Assembly: GCA_029834535.1 (NCBI GenBank)
Contig: JAQMWT010000413.1
Location: 1-64,000, forward strand
DNA: 64,000 nt
Direction: 5' to 3'
Origin: Chrysophaeum taylorii
Taxonomy: Eukaryota > Sar > Pelagophyceae > Pelagomonadales > Pelagomonadaceae
The translations under genes were made by a program, and so were the position numbers. The notes beneath the pieces are model-generated. The model saw only the letters and a program-made list of their open reading frames with translations. It was not told where the DNA came from and made no database searches. The number at the start of each line of letters is the position of its first letter. Position 1 is the stretch's first letter. Positions 9,921 to 18,374 of this stretch are shown here, piece by piece.

Positions 9921-10042
9921 CCTCCTCGCGGCGACCGGCCTCGCGCAGGCTGTTGCGGCGATTGTGCCCTGAGACCAGGTGCGACGATCTCGCTCGCCCT
10001 GGTCTCGGGGCTCAATCGCCGCATCATACGGCGCCAGTTATG

Positions 10043-10078
10043 AATTACTCACTCACTCACTCTCTCTCTCTCTCTTTC
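10043..10078. repeat. (ACTC)n/(CT)n microsatellite
   Basis: A short array of ACTC then CT repeats lies directly 3' of the MYND gene stop codon. Confidence 0.85.
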
Positions 10079-10685
10079 ACGGGAGGAGGCGGATATCTTC
10101 CTCAGTGCGGGGAGTGCAGTACCGCTTGTGGAGGTGCCAGTCGGCCTTTTGGCATTTGACGCCGCAGTACCGGGCCTCCTTGCACCGCGCGCAGAGGCTG
10201 GGAAGCTTGCGAGCGCCACAGGTGCCGCAGTTCCAACACTCCTTGACCCCGCGGCCCCGCCGCACGAAGGCTTCGATCTCCGAGGGCTTGTCCATGTCCA
10301 GCAGCCGCACGGGATTGCCCGCGATCGACTCGAACTCTGGCACGTCGCGTGCCACGACATTCTCGAGCCACCACACTAACCGCGCCTTCTTCCAACCCAT
10401 CATCGAGTTGAAGATGTCGTCGATGTACGTCATGCGCCCCCCCACGCGCTCGCTCAAGCCCTTTGGCCCCTGTTGGCCGTAGAAAAACTCGTCTGCAACG
10501 CGCCGCGCGGCGTCGATTGTGCGCCCAATACGCATCATGTCCTCCGCACCCGTTAACGCCCGCACCTCACCCACGCTCAACGGAAACGGCTCCGTATCCT
10601 CCTCGTAATCCGTCGCCTCCACGAACTCTCGCGACACACCCGCGGCCTCCAACTTGGACGCGAAGAACTTGTCCACCTCGCTCAT
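10077..10685 (-). CDS. MYND-type zinc finger protein
   Basis: This 202-residue protein starts at the ATG at 10683-10685 (MSEVDKFFASKL). The C-terminal ~45 residues form a MYND finger: WNCGTC, then CARC, YCGVKC, and WHLHKRYC supply the Cys/His ligand series of two interleaved zinc sites. MYND fingers bind proline-rich peptides and serve as protein-interaction modules. The N-terminal ~140 residues are helical and unassigned. The gene is intronless, with A/T-rich sequence just upstream. The neighbouring sequence is transposon debris, with the LINE insertion starting 93 bp upstream of the start codon. The partner and pathway are unknown. The finger itself is intact. Confidence 0.8.
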   Translation of the reverse strand: MSEVDKFFASKLEAAGVSREFVEATDYEEDTEPFPLSVGEVRALTGAEDMMRIGRTIDAARRVADEFFYGQQGPKGLSERVGGRMTYIDDIFNSMMGWKKARLVWWLENVVARDVPEFESIAGNPVRLLDMDKPSEIEAFVRRGRGVKECWNCGTCGARKLPSLCARCKEARYCGVKCQKADWHLHKRYCTPRTEEDIRLLP

Positions 10686-10778
10686 GATTGCCGTACCTCT
10701 CGGCTTTTTATGGGGGTAGTTTAAATTCGAATTATACGAGTGCAGGCGCTCACATCCACTCACCCCACTCTCCTTTGA

Positions 10779-11227
10779 ACTAACTAACTAACTAACTAAC
10801 TTCGGACCTCTCCCGGGCATGGGCATGGGAGCCAGGCTGGGCCGGCAGTAGCCGGTCCAGGATCACAGAGCAAAATCACACAGTTGGGGTAGAGGCGAGG
10901 GATGAAAAGGCGTTGATGGCGGACCGCCACTGCGCGCGGTCTTGTGCGAGGTCGTGCCACGAGTTGAAGGGGATGTCGCATTTCCGGAGTGCCTTGGCGA
11001 GCGTCCTCCCGTACGTCATCTGCGGAGCCCCTGGTGGGCGCTTGGAGCGGACCCAAGACGAGAGCATCTTGCGAGGGAGTCGGGAGAAGGGTATGCGGGC
11101 GACGTGACCGGCCCAGCGGAGCTGGCGGCGCGTGACGTAGACGTCGATGGACTCGAGGCCGAGGCGCCGCAGCAGGATCTCTTTGAACTCGTCGCGCTTA
11201 CCCCCCCCAATCCGCACACGCCGCTAA
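10779..11227 (-). mobile_element. 5'-truncated LINE with (TTAG)n tail
   Basis: The minus-strand frame 11217-10876 encodes the C-terminal end of a non-LTR retrotransposon ORF2: RRQLRWAGHVARIPFSRLPR, RPPGAPQMTYGRTL and LAQDRAQWRSAI are the classical tail motifs of these polymerases. A ~75-bp 3' UTR follows, then a (CTAA)n array, which is TTAG on the element strand. CCTTTGA occurs at both flanks (10772-10778 and 11228-11234) and may be a 7-bp target-site duplication. All upstream ORF2 domains (endonuclease, RT) are missing, so this is a dead copy. Confidence 0.8.
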
Positions 11228-11249
11228 CCTTTGAGTTTACTCTAAAAAC

Positions 11250-11372
11250 CCCAGTAAGTTCGCTTGGTCCCAGTAAGTTCGCCTGGTCACTAAGTTCACC
11301 TAGTCCCAATCTCTAACCTCAGTAAGTCCACCTGGTTCCAGTAAGTTCACCTGGTCCCAGTAAGTTCACCTA
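11250..11372. repeat. Minisatellite, ~19-bp unit
   Basis: About six imperfect copies of cagtaagttcacctggtcc lie in tandem. The array overlaps the end of the PIF1-like helicase remnant, whose last codons (VGELTGTR) read into the first repeat. Confidence 0.75.
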
Positions 11373-12146
11373 CAGTGCGCGCGTAGACGCCGGGAGGGGG
11401 CTTATCGGTATTGCGCAGCACGTGTGGGGTAGGGTGGAGTCGTCGACCCAGATGAGTATATCCTCGGGGTTGCCGATCGACAGGGAGCCACGTAGAGCTG
11501 GACATGGCAGAAGACGGGTTTGGGCAAGAGGACGCCGACCTCGCGGGGCGTCTGGCCCTGGCTCTTGTTGATCGTTTGGCGTCGGCGGGCCTTAAGGGAT
11601 ACAGGTTGGAGGAGCCTCGGTGACACGACACGATCGATCGTGTATCTGTTACCGTTGCAGTGGCCGTGCGACGGGTCGAGGTTGCGAAGACCTTAAGCTC
11701 GCGCTCAAAGTCAGCATGCCGTTGGTTGTCAGGGAGTCGAAAACTCGACTGTAAAGAGCGAGGCGTCGTCTTCCGACCCAACCTAGTCTGCCTAAAAGAA
11801 CTCCGACACCTCGTCTCCGGGAAAAAAAGGCCGCGGTCATGCGCGCGTTGTCAGCATCGACAACATCGTTTTGACGGGGCGTGAGAATGGCGCGCTGAAA
11901 GAGCCGCCGCGGGTCGTGGAAATAGTCTGCGAGGTCGCCGTAGACGGCTTGGAGGATCAATGCCTGCCTGGCTCGTGGGCATACCTGATAATTAATTACC
12001 CTAAATCGAGGCCCTCTTGGTAGAGTCTTACTAGAGTCTTGGCAGTCGACATTTAAAGACAAACAACGCTCCCCACACACATCATCATCGACTCGGCGAT
12101 GACCCCGGCTAGGTCCCGCGTACTTATCTCCGCCCGTCAGGCACAT
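11347..12146 (-). pseudogene. PIF1/Helitron-type helicase, C-terminal remnant
   Basis: Three minus-strand frames in succession give the hallmark C-terminal motifs of the eukaryotic PIF1/Helitron helicase. They are DPRRLFQRAILTPRQNDVVD, then NLDPSHGHCNGNRY, then RRQTINKSQGQT and LLPKPVFCHVQLYV, in the correct order. The frames differ, so at least two frameshifts are present. A Pro-Cys replaces the usual Leu-Ser after LYVA. The closeness to RNLDP and INKSQGQT consensus is typical of Helitron Rep/Hel proteins, but no Rep domain or Helitron terminus is visible. A cellular PIF1 origin is less likely, given the transposon-rich setting. Confidence 0.75.
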
Positions 12147-12268
12147 CCCACATACCCCACAAACCCACCCACATCCTTCATGCTCCCCCCAGACACCCCC
12201 CTCTTAGCAGTCGACATTTAAAGACAAACACCCCCCTCTTAGCAGTCGACATTTAAGGACAAACAAAC
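12041..12268. repeat. Three copies of a ~25-bp repeat
   Basis: The unit gcagtcgacatttaaagaca followed by aac occurs near 12041, 12207 and 12241 with one substitution. The last copy runs into a short ACAA/ACAG array (about 12262-12297). Origin unknown. Confidence 0.7.
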
Positions 12269-12299
12269 AAACAGACAAACAGACAAACAGACAAACATC

Positions 12300-12940
12300 T
12301 GTCGATTAGTAGTTAGGACCAGGTGTTTTTGGATGTTTTTCCCTGTACCTCAAAGACACACAATTTGGGGGGTTTGTGGCGGTAACCCTCACACCGCCAT
12401 CCTTACCCCTTAGTTCTATCGAGTTTTCTGCCCCACTTCCCGTTTACTGGACTCTACTTCAACCCCCGACGCACGTATTACAACGCCACCAGGCGTTTCC
12501 CTTTTTCAAATCGGTTAATCTCAACCATAAATCATTTCACGGGTCATCGGATTGAAGCTCGTGGGCAGTTTGAAGGTTGATCGGCAGGAAGGGAGCGCTC
12601 CTCAACCCGCTCGGCACCCTCGAGACGTCGAGGGCACAGTCGAAGCAGAGTAAGAAGTCGGCGCGCATAATCCTTTCCTGCCGCAGGGTTTAGGTTTCGA
12701 ACCGCCACGTCAGCTCACACTCTTCGTGCTAACGCCCCATTCCCGTCTCGCCTGCCTGGACACGCCTGTCCGTTCGCTGGCACCTTCACAGACATTCGTC
12801 GTCTTGGGCGCCATCGTGCCGTAAGTAGCTCTCGCTTACTCGCCCACTCGCCCCGCCTTCCTTTGCTCTCGACTCGATCTCTGATTGACCACTCTGAGCT
12901 ACCCCCCTTCCACGCCCGCTCCGCCTTAACCTTTGAGTTT
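12300..12940. other. No gene recognised
   Basis: About 640 bp without a supported coding frame or RNA gene. Near 12930 the sequence taacctttgagtttactc recurs, also seen at 11225, marking another small dispersed repeat. Confidence 0.4.
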
Positions 12941-12944
12941 ACTC

Positions 12945-13733
12945 TTAAACCCCGAGTTGAGCGCCGGTCTCGGTCTTGAAGCCGTCGAACCCAAGGGTTC
13001 GAGCGTAGTTGCCACTGGCGAACCACATCTTGTTGATGTTCTCTACAGTCTCTTCAAAAAGCAGTGGCGCCCACGTGCGCCAAAAGAAGGCCTCGGACTT
13101 GTTGGGCAAGTGCTTGACGAAGGCCACGTTGAGCGCCTTGATCACATCGATGAAGAAAATGATGTTGACGATGTTGAAAGGCAGAGCGCAACCAACCACG
13201 AATTTGGTGATCTTCTCGTTGATAAGATTGGCACGGCGCGTATCACACCTGTCAGTGACTTCGGTGACTCTAGCTTGCTTCGACACGACTTGCGACGGAG
13301 CCGTCCCAGTCTCAGGCAACAACGAAGGCGCGGACGATGTCGCTGTCGAGGCGCGAAGGTCGTGGACAGCGGCGAGCCGCTTATTCGTGGCCCACACACA
13401 CCCCGAGATATTCTTAGCTGACGACTTGCTCGCGAGCGTGCACTTAACGCCATCGGGTGTGTGATTGCAATCCAGGACGATGTGCTCAGCCCATTGAGCT
13501 GGCTTGAACTTTTTGCCCGAGCGTGCGTGCATGCAGCCGCGTGCCGCACATCTCCATTCGAACGTGCCGTCGCCCTTAGGCGTTGTGATCACGTCGTCGC
13601 TCACCGAACTCCTGGGCCGCCCCCCCTTGAACATGGTCACCACAACGGTCACCAGCGTGTGCAACTTCAACAGGAGGCAGCGAGCGTGTGGCACAGAAGA
13701 GAAATGGGAGAGAAAATGCTCCCTGACCATCAT
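12945..13733 (-). pseudogene. hAT transposase, N-terminal part
   Basis: This 262-codon minus-strand frame likely begins translation at the MFKGGRPRSS methionine (about 13634). A BED-type zinc finger is visible: Cys pair in EWRCAARGCMHARSG, then WAEHIVLDC giving His and Cys. After a Ser/Ala linker comes a DUF659-type transposase segment: NEKITKFVVGCALPFNIVN, then IDVIKALN and WAPLLFEETVENINK, ending GFDGFKTETG. It stops at about one third of normal transposase length, before the RNase H-like catalytic core and the C-terminal dimerisation region. It is therefore a truncated copy. Confidence 0.7.
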
Positions 13734-13885
13734 GTATCGTTTTCTGAGCGTTTCGGTGTCAACCGGACGCGAGAAGATGTTTAAACAACAAGTTAATCCG
13801 GTTTTAAACCGGTTTCAAACATGTACTAAAGTACTAAAACTAAACCCTAAGCTTTCATACCGGTATTTTAGGTACGGTACTTGGC
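12945..13885 (-). mobile_element. hAT-type element copy 2 (BED finger + DUF659 fragment)
   Basis: Homologous to copy 1 from about 13218 to 13885, but it extends further into the transposase. The upstream flank shared by both copies includes accggtttt and catgtactaaagtactaaaa segments and ends near 13885. Beyond that point the copies diverge, so this should be close to the element's 5' terminus. No clear terminal inverted repeat could be matched at the other side. Confidence 0.65.
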
Positions 13886-13890
13886 AGCGA

Positions 13891-14111
13891 GTCATGATTA
13901 TTACCAACCAGGGTTCGCTAGACGACTCACTGGGGGTTTAGCCATTTAGTAATGCCCGCTTTCTCTTTACTTCTAACGTTGTCCTTTGCCATCTTAGAGT
14001 AAAGGCTCTTTACTTTACCCCAGTTTAGAGTGGAAAGGTTTTGCTAGAATACTTTATATTTTAAAACTCTCACCACATCAAGGAGTCGCCCTTTTAAAAC
14101 CGTGATCATTT
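13891..14111. other. Intergenic, short palindrome only
   Basis: No coding frame is supported. A perfect 7-bp stem palindrome, agtaaaggctctttact, sits at 13998-14014, downstream of the K+ channel stop codon. It might affect 3' end formation, but this is unproven. Confidence 0.35.
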
Positions 14112-15470
14112 TTACTTTTGACACTTGGAGCCGTTGGCTGGTGCTGGTCTGAGGGGGACGACACGCGAAGAGCGACGCCGGTTAGCGAGAGCCTGGGCGA
14201 CGAACCCGTCCTCGCCGTGCAAAATTGTGGTCGGGGCCTCTGCAGAGGTCGCGTCGCCGTCGATGGTGGGTCGCGGCGACGGCGGCGCGATCGAGCTGCG
14301 GGTGGACCTCGTCGTCCGCTCGACGGCGAACGGATCCACTGGCGCTGCTTCCTGTCGGCCCGCCGCCTGTGCCGCAAGCACCTTGGGGTCCCAGTACCGT
14401 CGGCGCCACTCGTCGAATGTTTCGTTATCGGGGTGCTGCGATACGTCCCAATCGAGCGACGCGGCGTCCCTGTCGTTGTCCTCTTCGGAGTTGTCTATCG
14501 ACGAGACGCGGCGCGCGAGGCTCTGGGCTCGGCGGAAGGCGCGGCGCGCGAGGGACATGGGGCGGCTCATCGACGCGTGGTGTCGCGCCTTGCACATTAG
14601 GCGGTGTTGCTCGTATAAATCAATTGCGGTGATGTCGGTGCGACAGCCGTCAGCGCTCGAGACCCAGTGGTAGCGACGTCGGACGGCGAGGAGGACGCGT
14701 CGGTCGACGAGCTTTTCCTTCAAGAGGGCCTCGACGATGTACTCCGACTCGGAGACGCTGTAGCCAAACTTGGCGTGCGGCATGGCGCGCGCCTTGCGTA
14801 GCAGCATCGTCTCGATGTCCGGCTGCGATTCGCCGCGTCTGATCCGACGGCGAACGTTAATGTGGTACATATCCGAGCCCGTCTTCGTGACGACGAGGCA
14901 GAGCACGACCAGAAATACGCTCAAAAAAGCCCGCGTCCCGCCGCTCCCGGCGTGATAGTCACCGTAGCCGACCGTCGTGCACGTGACGACGGTAAAGTAG
15001 ACGGCCTTGACGACCGAGAGTTCCATGAAGCACGCGGCGACGACAAACAAAAACGCCAAGAGAGAGAGCATTGGCAATAAGGCGAGAAAGTACTTGATCG
15101 AATACCGAGTCATCGCCTCGACCTCCTCGGGCGAGTACTTGTAGATCGGTAGCGCGTCGACGTCGACGCCACCCAATATCAGCGAAAATCTCTCCTGGTG
15201 ACTGTTGATGGCCTCGTGGAGCTCAAAGATGTACTTGCGAAACGTGGTAAACACGAGCGTCACGCCCACCACTATCATCACGCAACAGTACAGCTGGCCT
15301 CCCGCCGTCGTCGGCGTGAGGTCCCCGTATCCTACCGTTGACACCGTAGACGATATGAAGTAAATGCTCTGGAAGAAGGTCCAGTGCTCGACGCGCGCGA
15401 AGGTGAGCGCGCCGAGCGCGTAGAACCCGATCACGCACACCGCGTCCTTGACGAATTGGCGCACCCTCAT
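14112..15470 (-). CDS. Two-pore-domain potassium channel
   Basis: This 452-residue protein starts at the ATG at 15468-15470. It shows TM1 (~10-26), pore loop 1 with the selectivity filter TVGYGD at 45-50, TM2 (~58-77), a linker, TM3 (~125-148), pore loop 2 with TVGYGD at 166-171, and TM4 (~180-196). A long cytosolic tail rich in Arg, Ser and acidic residues follows. This is the P-loop topology of TPK/K2P channels, which set K+ conductance of the plasma or vacuolar membrane as dimers. Both filters are perfect. No EF-hands are seen in the tail, unlike plant TPKs. It is intronless and divergent from the four-TM gene (343 bp between starts). Confidence 0.9.
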   Translation of the reverse strand: MRVRQFVKDAVCVIGFYALGALTFARVEHWTFFQSIYFISSTVSTVGYGDLTPTTAGGQLYCCVMIVVGVTLVFTTFRKYIFELHEAINSHQERFSLILGGVDVDALPIYKYSPEEVEAMTRYSIKYFLALLPMLSLLAFLFVVAACFMELSVVKAVYFTVVTCTTVGYGDYHAGSGGTRAFLSVFLVVLCLVVTKTGSDMYHINVRRRIRRGESQPDIETMLLRKARAMPHAKFGYSVSESEYIVEALLKEKLVDRRVLLAVRRRYHWVSSADGCRTDITAIDLYEQHRLMCKARHHASMSRPMSLARRAFRRAQSLARRVSSIDNSEEDNDRDAASLDWDVSQHPDNETFDEWRRRYWDPKVLAAQAAGRQEAAPVDPFAVERTTRSTRSSIAPPSPRPTIDGDATSAEAPTTILHGEDGFVAQALANRRRSSRVVPLRPAPANGSKCQK

Positions 15471-15813
15471 CACGAGGAGGATGGACGATGAGGAGTAACG
15501 TGACCCTCCTCACAATAACAACTACAACAACATAAGAGGGTGAAGAGGATATTATTATCGAAAGAGTACTATGTACTCCGCATGCACTGTAAATCCGCAT
15601 TGTCGGTGGTGCCAGCTTGAAGTGTCCCTAAGAGACATACTCGCCGTCAACAAATCCATGACGCAATCCTCCTGTTGCAACAGAAAATTATTGCTGCCCA
15701 GTACGGTACACTCGATTACGAGAAGACGACGGAGGAGGACGTATTTTGCGGCATTATTGGCAATGCTGCCCGCCAATAATAAAAGGTGCCCACCGAACAG
15801 GAGAAGAATAACG

Positions 15814-16577
15814 ATGTCTTCAGAGTGCTGCGCGTGCCCGCCCAAGTGGCCCCGTTTCGCGGTCGGAGCGCTATCGGTGATAGCCTGCGCCGTCGCCGGG
15901 GCAGCAACAGGCTCAATTCACTGGACGACCTACGAAGCGTCGCGAGACTGGTACTACTGGGACGACGACTGGGAGGAGGAGATCGGCTTGTGGGTTTACA
16001 GGACCGACGGCGATGCGACGACCCTCAAGAAGAACACGCTCGCCGCCTCTATATTCCGAGCCGCGGTGCTCGGACGATGGGCGACACTCCTCACGCTCTC
16101 CGTCTGCCTCGTCGCCGCTGTCACGCTCACGAGCGCATCGTGCTGCTGCTGCTGCTGCAATTCCCAATGCATCGCTTTGGAATACATCTTTGGGGTTTTG
16201 ATGATACTCCTCGGCGGGCTCTGCTTCGCCGTGACTCGATTTTGGGCGGAGACGCTCGAGAACGAGATCAACAATCGCGTCGACGAGTGAGAACGTGGTA
16301 AATTTTGATGACACCCCCAACGCGCAGCTACGAAGACATCGACAACGAGCAATGGTGCGCGACGGGCTGCGCGCTCAACGCCGCGGCCGGCGTCCTCTGC
16401 ACCCTGCTCGGCATCGCCATGATCAGCATCGCCGTCTACCAGACCTGCTTCCTCCAGCACCACTTCACTCCCGCTGAAACCCGCCAACTTCCCGCCATTA
16501 TCGAGACCACCACCATCGTCGGCACCGTCATCACCACGACCGAGCCGCCCAAGTCGGCGGCGGCTCCTCAAGTCTGA
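15814..16577 (+). CDS. Four-TM (claudin/tetraspan-like) membrane protein, one 41-bp intron
   Basis: Exon 1 runs from the ATG at 15814 (MSSECCACPPKWPRF) to 16286. A GT-AG intron is inferred at 16287-16327 (gtgagaac...cgcag), which removes the TGA at 16288 and joins the frame ...NNRVD to DYEDIDNEQWCATGC. The product has about 240 residues with four hydrophobic segments: ~14-35, ~75-95, ~108-130 and one in exon 2. The first extracellular loop contains EIGLWVYR, similar to the GLW motif of the claudin/PMP22 fold. A Cys6 run follows TM2. Without splicing, exon 1 would give a three-TM, 158-residue protein and the fourth TM would be a separate ORF. Function is unknown, and the family is a suggestion based on topology. 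Confidence 0.65.
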
Positions 16578-16595
16578 CCCCCGACTTCAGGCACT

Positions 16596-16661
16596 TACCC
16601 ACTCACTCACTCACTCACTCACTCACTCCCTCACTCACTCACTCACTCACTCACTCACTCA
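16596..16661. repeat. (CACT)n microsatellite
   Basis: About 65 bp of CACT repeats with one interruption (ccctc), 3' of the four-TM gene. Confidence 0.9.
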
Positions 16662-17021
16662 GTCAGGACTCCCTCTCAAACGCACGACCACCACCAATAT
16701 TGTAGCATTCTTATTATTCGTTCGTCTTATTTCGTTGCTCCTTGGTCAATCTTCTTCGGGGGATTTTAATCTATGTGCCCGATGTGGGTCGTCGACTCGT
16801 CACGAAACTCGGACATCTTGAAAGAAAGAAAGAGGGCGCAGTCTCGCAGATGCCTCGTGAGACAATTACATACGCCTTGCGTGGCGGTCTCTGTGCGCGG
16901 ATCGCGCCTTCTCCCTCTTTTTCCAAGTCTCCGTTCGTGTTTCTTTACTATACACCCTCATGATGAGTTAGCTAGGTCGACGAAACAATCCAAAGGCCAT
17001 CATACGGCGGATATCGATGCG
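16662..17021. other. No gene recognised
   Basis: About 360 bp between the convergent four-TM gene and the NZF-finger gene, with no supported coding or RNA feature. Confidence 0.4.
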
Positions 17022-18182
17022 TCATCTCCTCCCAGCAGCACGGGGCGGTGGTCGATTCTTGGCCCATCTCAATCGAGTCCCGCACATCTCGCAGCTCCTC
17101 GCCGTAGGGGCGTTGGAGAAGGTGCACTTCGGGCAGGAGTTGGCCGGGGGCTCTTCGTCGTCTTCAGCTTGATGTGATTCCAACTTCTTGTCCCCACTAC
17201 TATCGTCTTCTTCGCTGACATCATTCACACCTTGGATCTTCTTTGGTTCGACGACAGGTACGAGACCAGTCGTGTCTTCGTCGTCGACGTCGTCGTCGTC
17301 GCTCGAAGAAAAACACAGATCGAGGACGGGGATCGAGCGTTGGCGCGGACGTCGTTCGAGCGACTCGACGGAAATAATTCCCTTTGTCCTCTTCAGCGGA
17401 GGCGGGTCGTCTTCGTCGTCGGACGGAACTTTATCTCCTTCTCCCGGCTGATCCGAATCATACTCTGGCACTTGCTTTGAATCGGTGGATCGCTCGCTTT
17501 CTGGCGGCAACACCTCAATCTCGTTCGCGACGTTTGGATTGCTATCAATCCGCGCGGCGACGCGCTTGCGGAGGCTGAGGATGTGGGAAATCGGGACATC
17601 TCTGGCCAAAGACTGGAGGAGGACGTCGGTCGCGGCGCGCGCGTTGGCGGTGTCGTAATGCGCTCGAAGGAGTCGCTCGTCTAGCGTGTTTTCGGATACG
17701 AGGACGTAGGTCGCGTCCCCGGTCGCTGGCTTTCGGGGGTCCAGCAAGACGACGCGAGGCGCGTGGAGGGGGGCGTTGGTAAGCAGGCGGCAGAACGCAT
17801 CGTGGTCGCGCGAACTAGACCATCTCTCGGCCGCGCACGCGCGCGACACCTCGTCGAGCTCCGCGAGCGAGCCGACGACGACCGCGCGTTCGTTGGGGTC
17901 GTGGGAGAGCGCTGCCAGCATCGCGTGCAGCACGCGCATCTTCGGGGATGACGACTCGGTCGCGGCCGTCGCGTCGTCAGGCTGAGCGCAGAATACGGCG
18001 AGCGTCCGTCGCTTCCGTTTAGTGCCAGCTCGGAATGCGTCGGGGTTCTCCTGGAACCGCGACCGAAGTCCGAACGACCGTAATCCCCCAAGAACCTTCT
18101 TCTCTTTCGTGGTGGTCCTTTGCCCCCTCGAGCTCTGACCGAGAGGTTGGAACTTCTTAAATCTCGCCGTCGTCGTCGCCAT
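17022..18182 (-). CDS. NZF/RanBP2-type zinc finger protein with helicase-C-like region
   Basis: This 386-residue protein starts at the ATG at 18180-18182 (MATTTARFKKF). Near the C-terminus (about 350-368) is CPKCTFSNAPTARSCEMC, a four-Cys RanBP2/NZF finger. It has the Thr-Phe pair and the hydrophobic residue before the last Cys that make NZF fingers bind ubiquitin; the usual leading Trp is absent. Residues ~75-210 (LHAMLAALSHDPNERAVVVG ... VLVSENTLDERLL) vaguely follow the C-terminal lobe of SNF2 helicases, without its Arg motifs. An acidic, Ser-rich linker lies between. A role in ubiquitin- or chromatin-linked signalling is plausible but unproven. It is intronless and divergent from the glycosyltransferase-like gene (192 bp apart). 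Confidence 0.65.
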   Translation of the reverse strand: MATTTARFKKFQPLGQSSRGQRTTTKEKKVLGGLRSFGLRSRFQENPDAFRAGTKRKRRTLAVFCAQPDDATAATESSSPKMRVLHAMLAALSHDPNERAVVVGSLAELDEVSRACAAERWSSSRDHDAFCRLLTNAPLHAPRVVLLDPRKPATGDATYVLVSENTLDERLLRAHYDTANARAATDVLLQSLARDVPISHILSLRKRVAARIDSNPNVANEIEVLPPESERSTDSKQVPEYDSDQPGEGDKVPSDDEDDPPPLKRTKGIISVESLERRPRQRSIPVLDLCFSSSDDDDVDDEDTTGLVPVVEPKKIQGVNDVSEEDDSSGDKKLESHQAEDDEEPPANSCPKCTFSNAPTARSCEMCGTRLRWAKNRPPPRAAGRR

Positions 18183-18374
18183 TAAGACCAACCGCCGGAG
18201 CAACACTACTACTTACCCTAAGAAAGAACAACGCCGCCGCAAGATTTTTTTTGAGCATAAAGTACATACAATATTGCAAGAACTTTTGAAGGGAATCGTT
18301 CTCATATCATTGCTTATATCTTCTTAGGAATTAAATTGCAAAAGGTGGCTTCGACGAAGAAGCACCGCGCAAGC

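Noticed and set aside
13998-14014. Palindrome agtaaaggctctttact as a bacterial-type terminator
   Set aside because: The genome is eukaryotic and no U-tract follows. The palindrome is short enough to be chance.
16305-16577. Separate small membrane protein starting at ATG 16305
   Set aside because: The first codons coincide with the inferred 41-bp intron, and the rest fuses in frame to the upstream three-TM protein. Kept only as an alternative.
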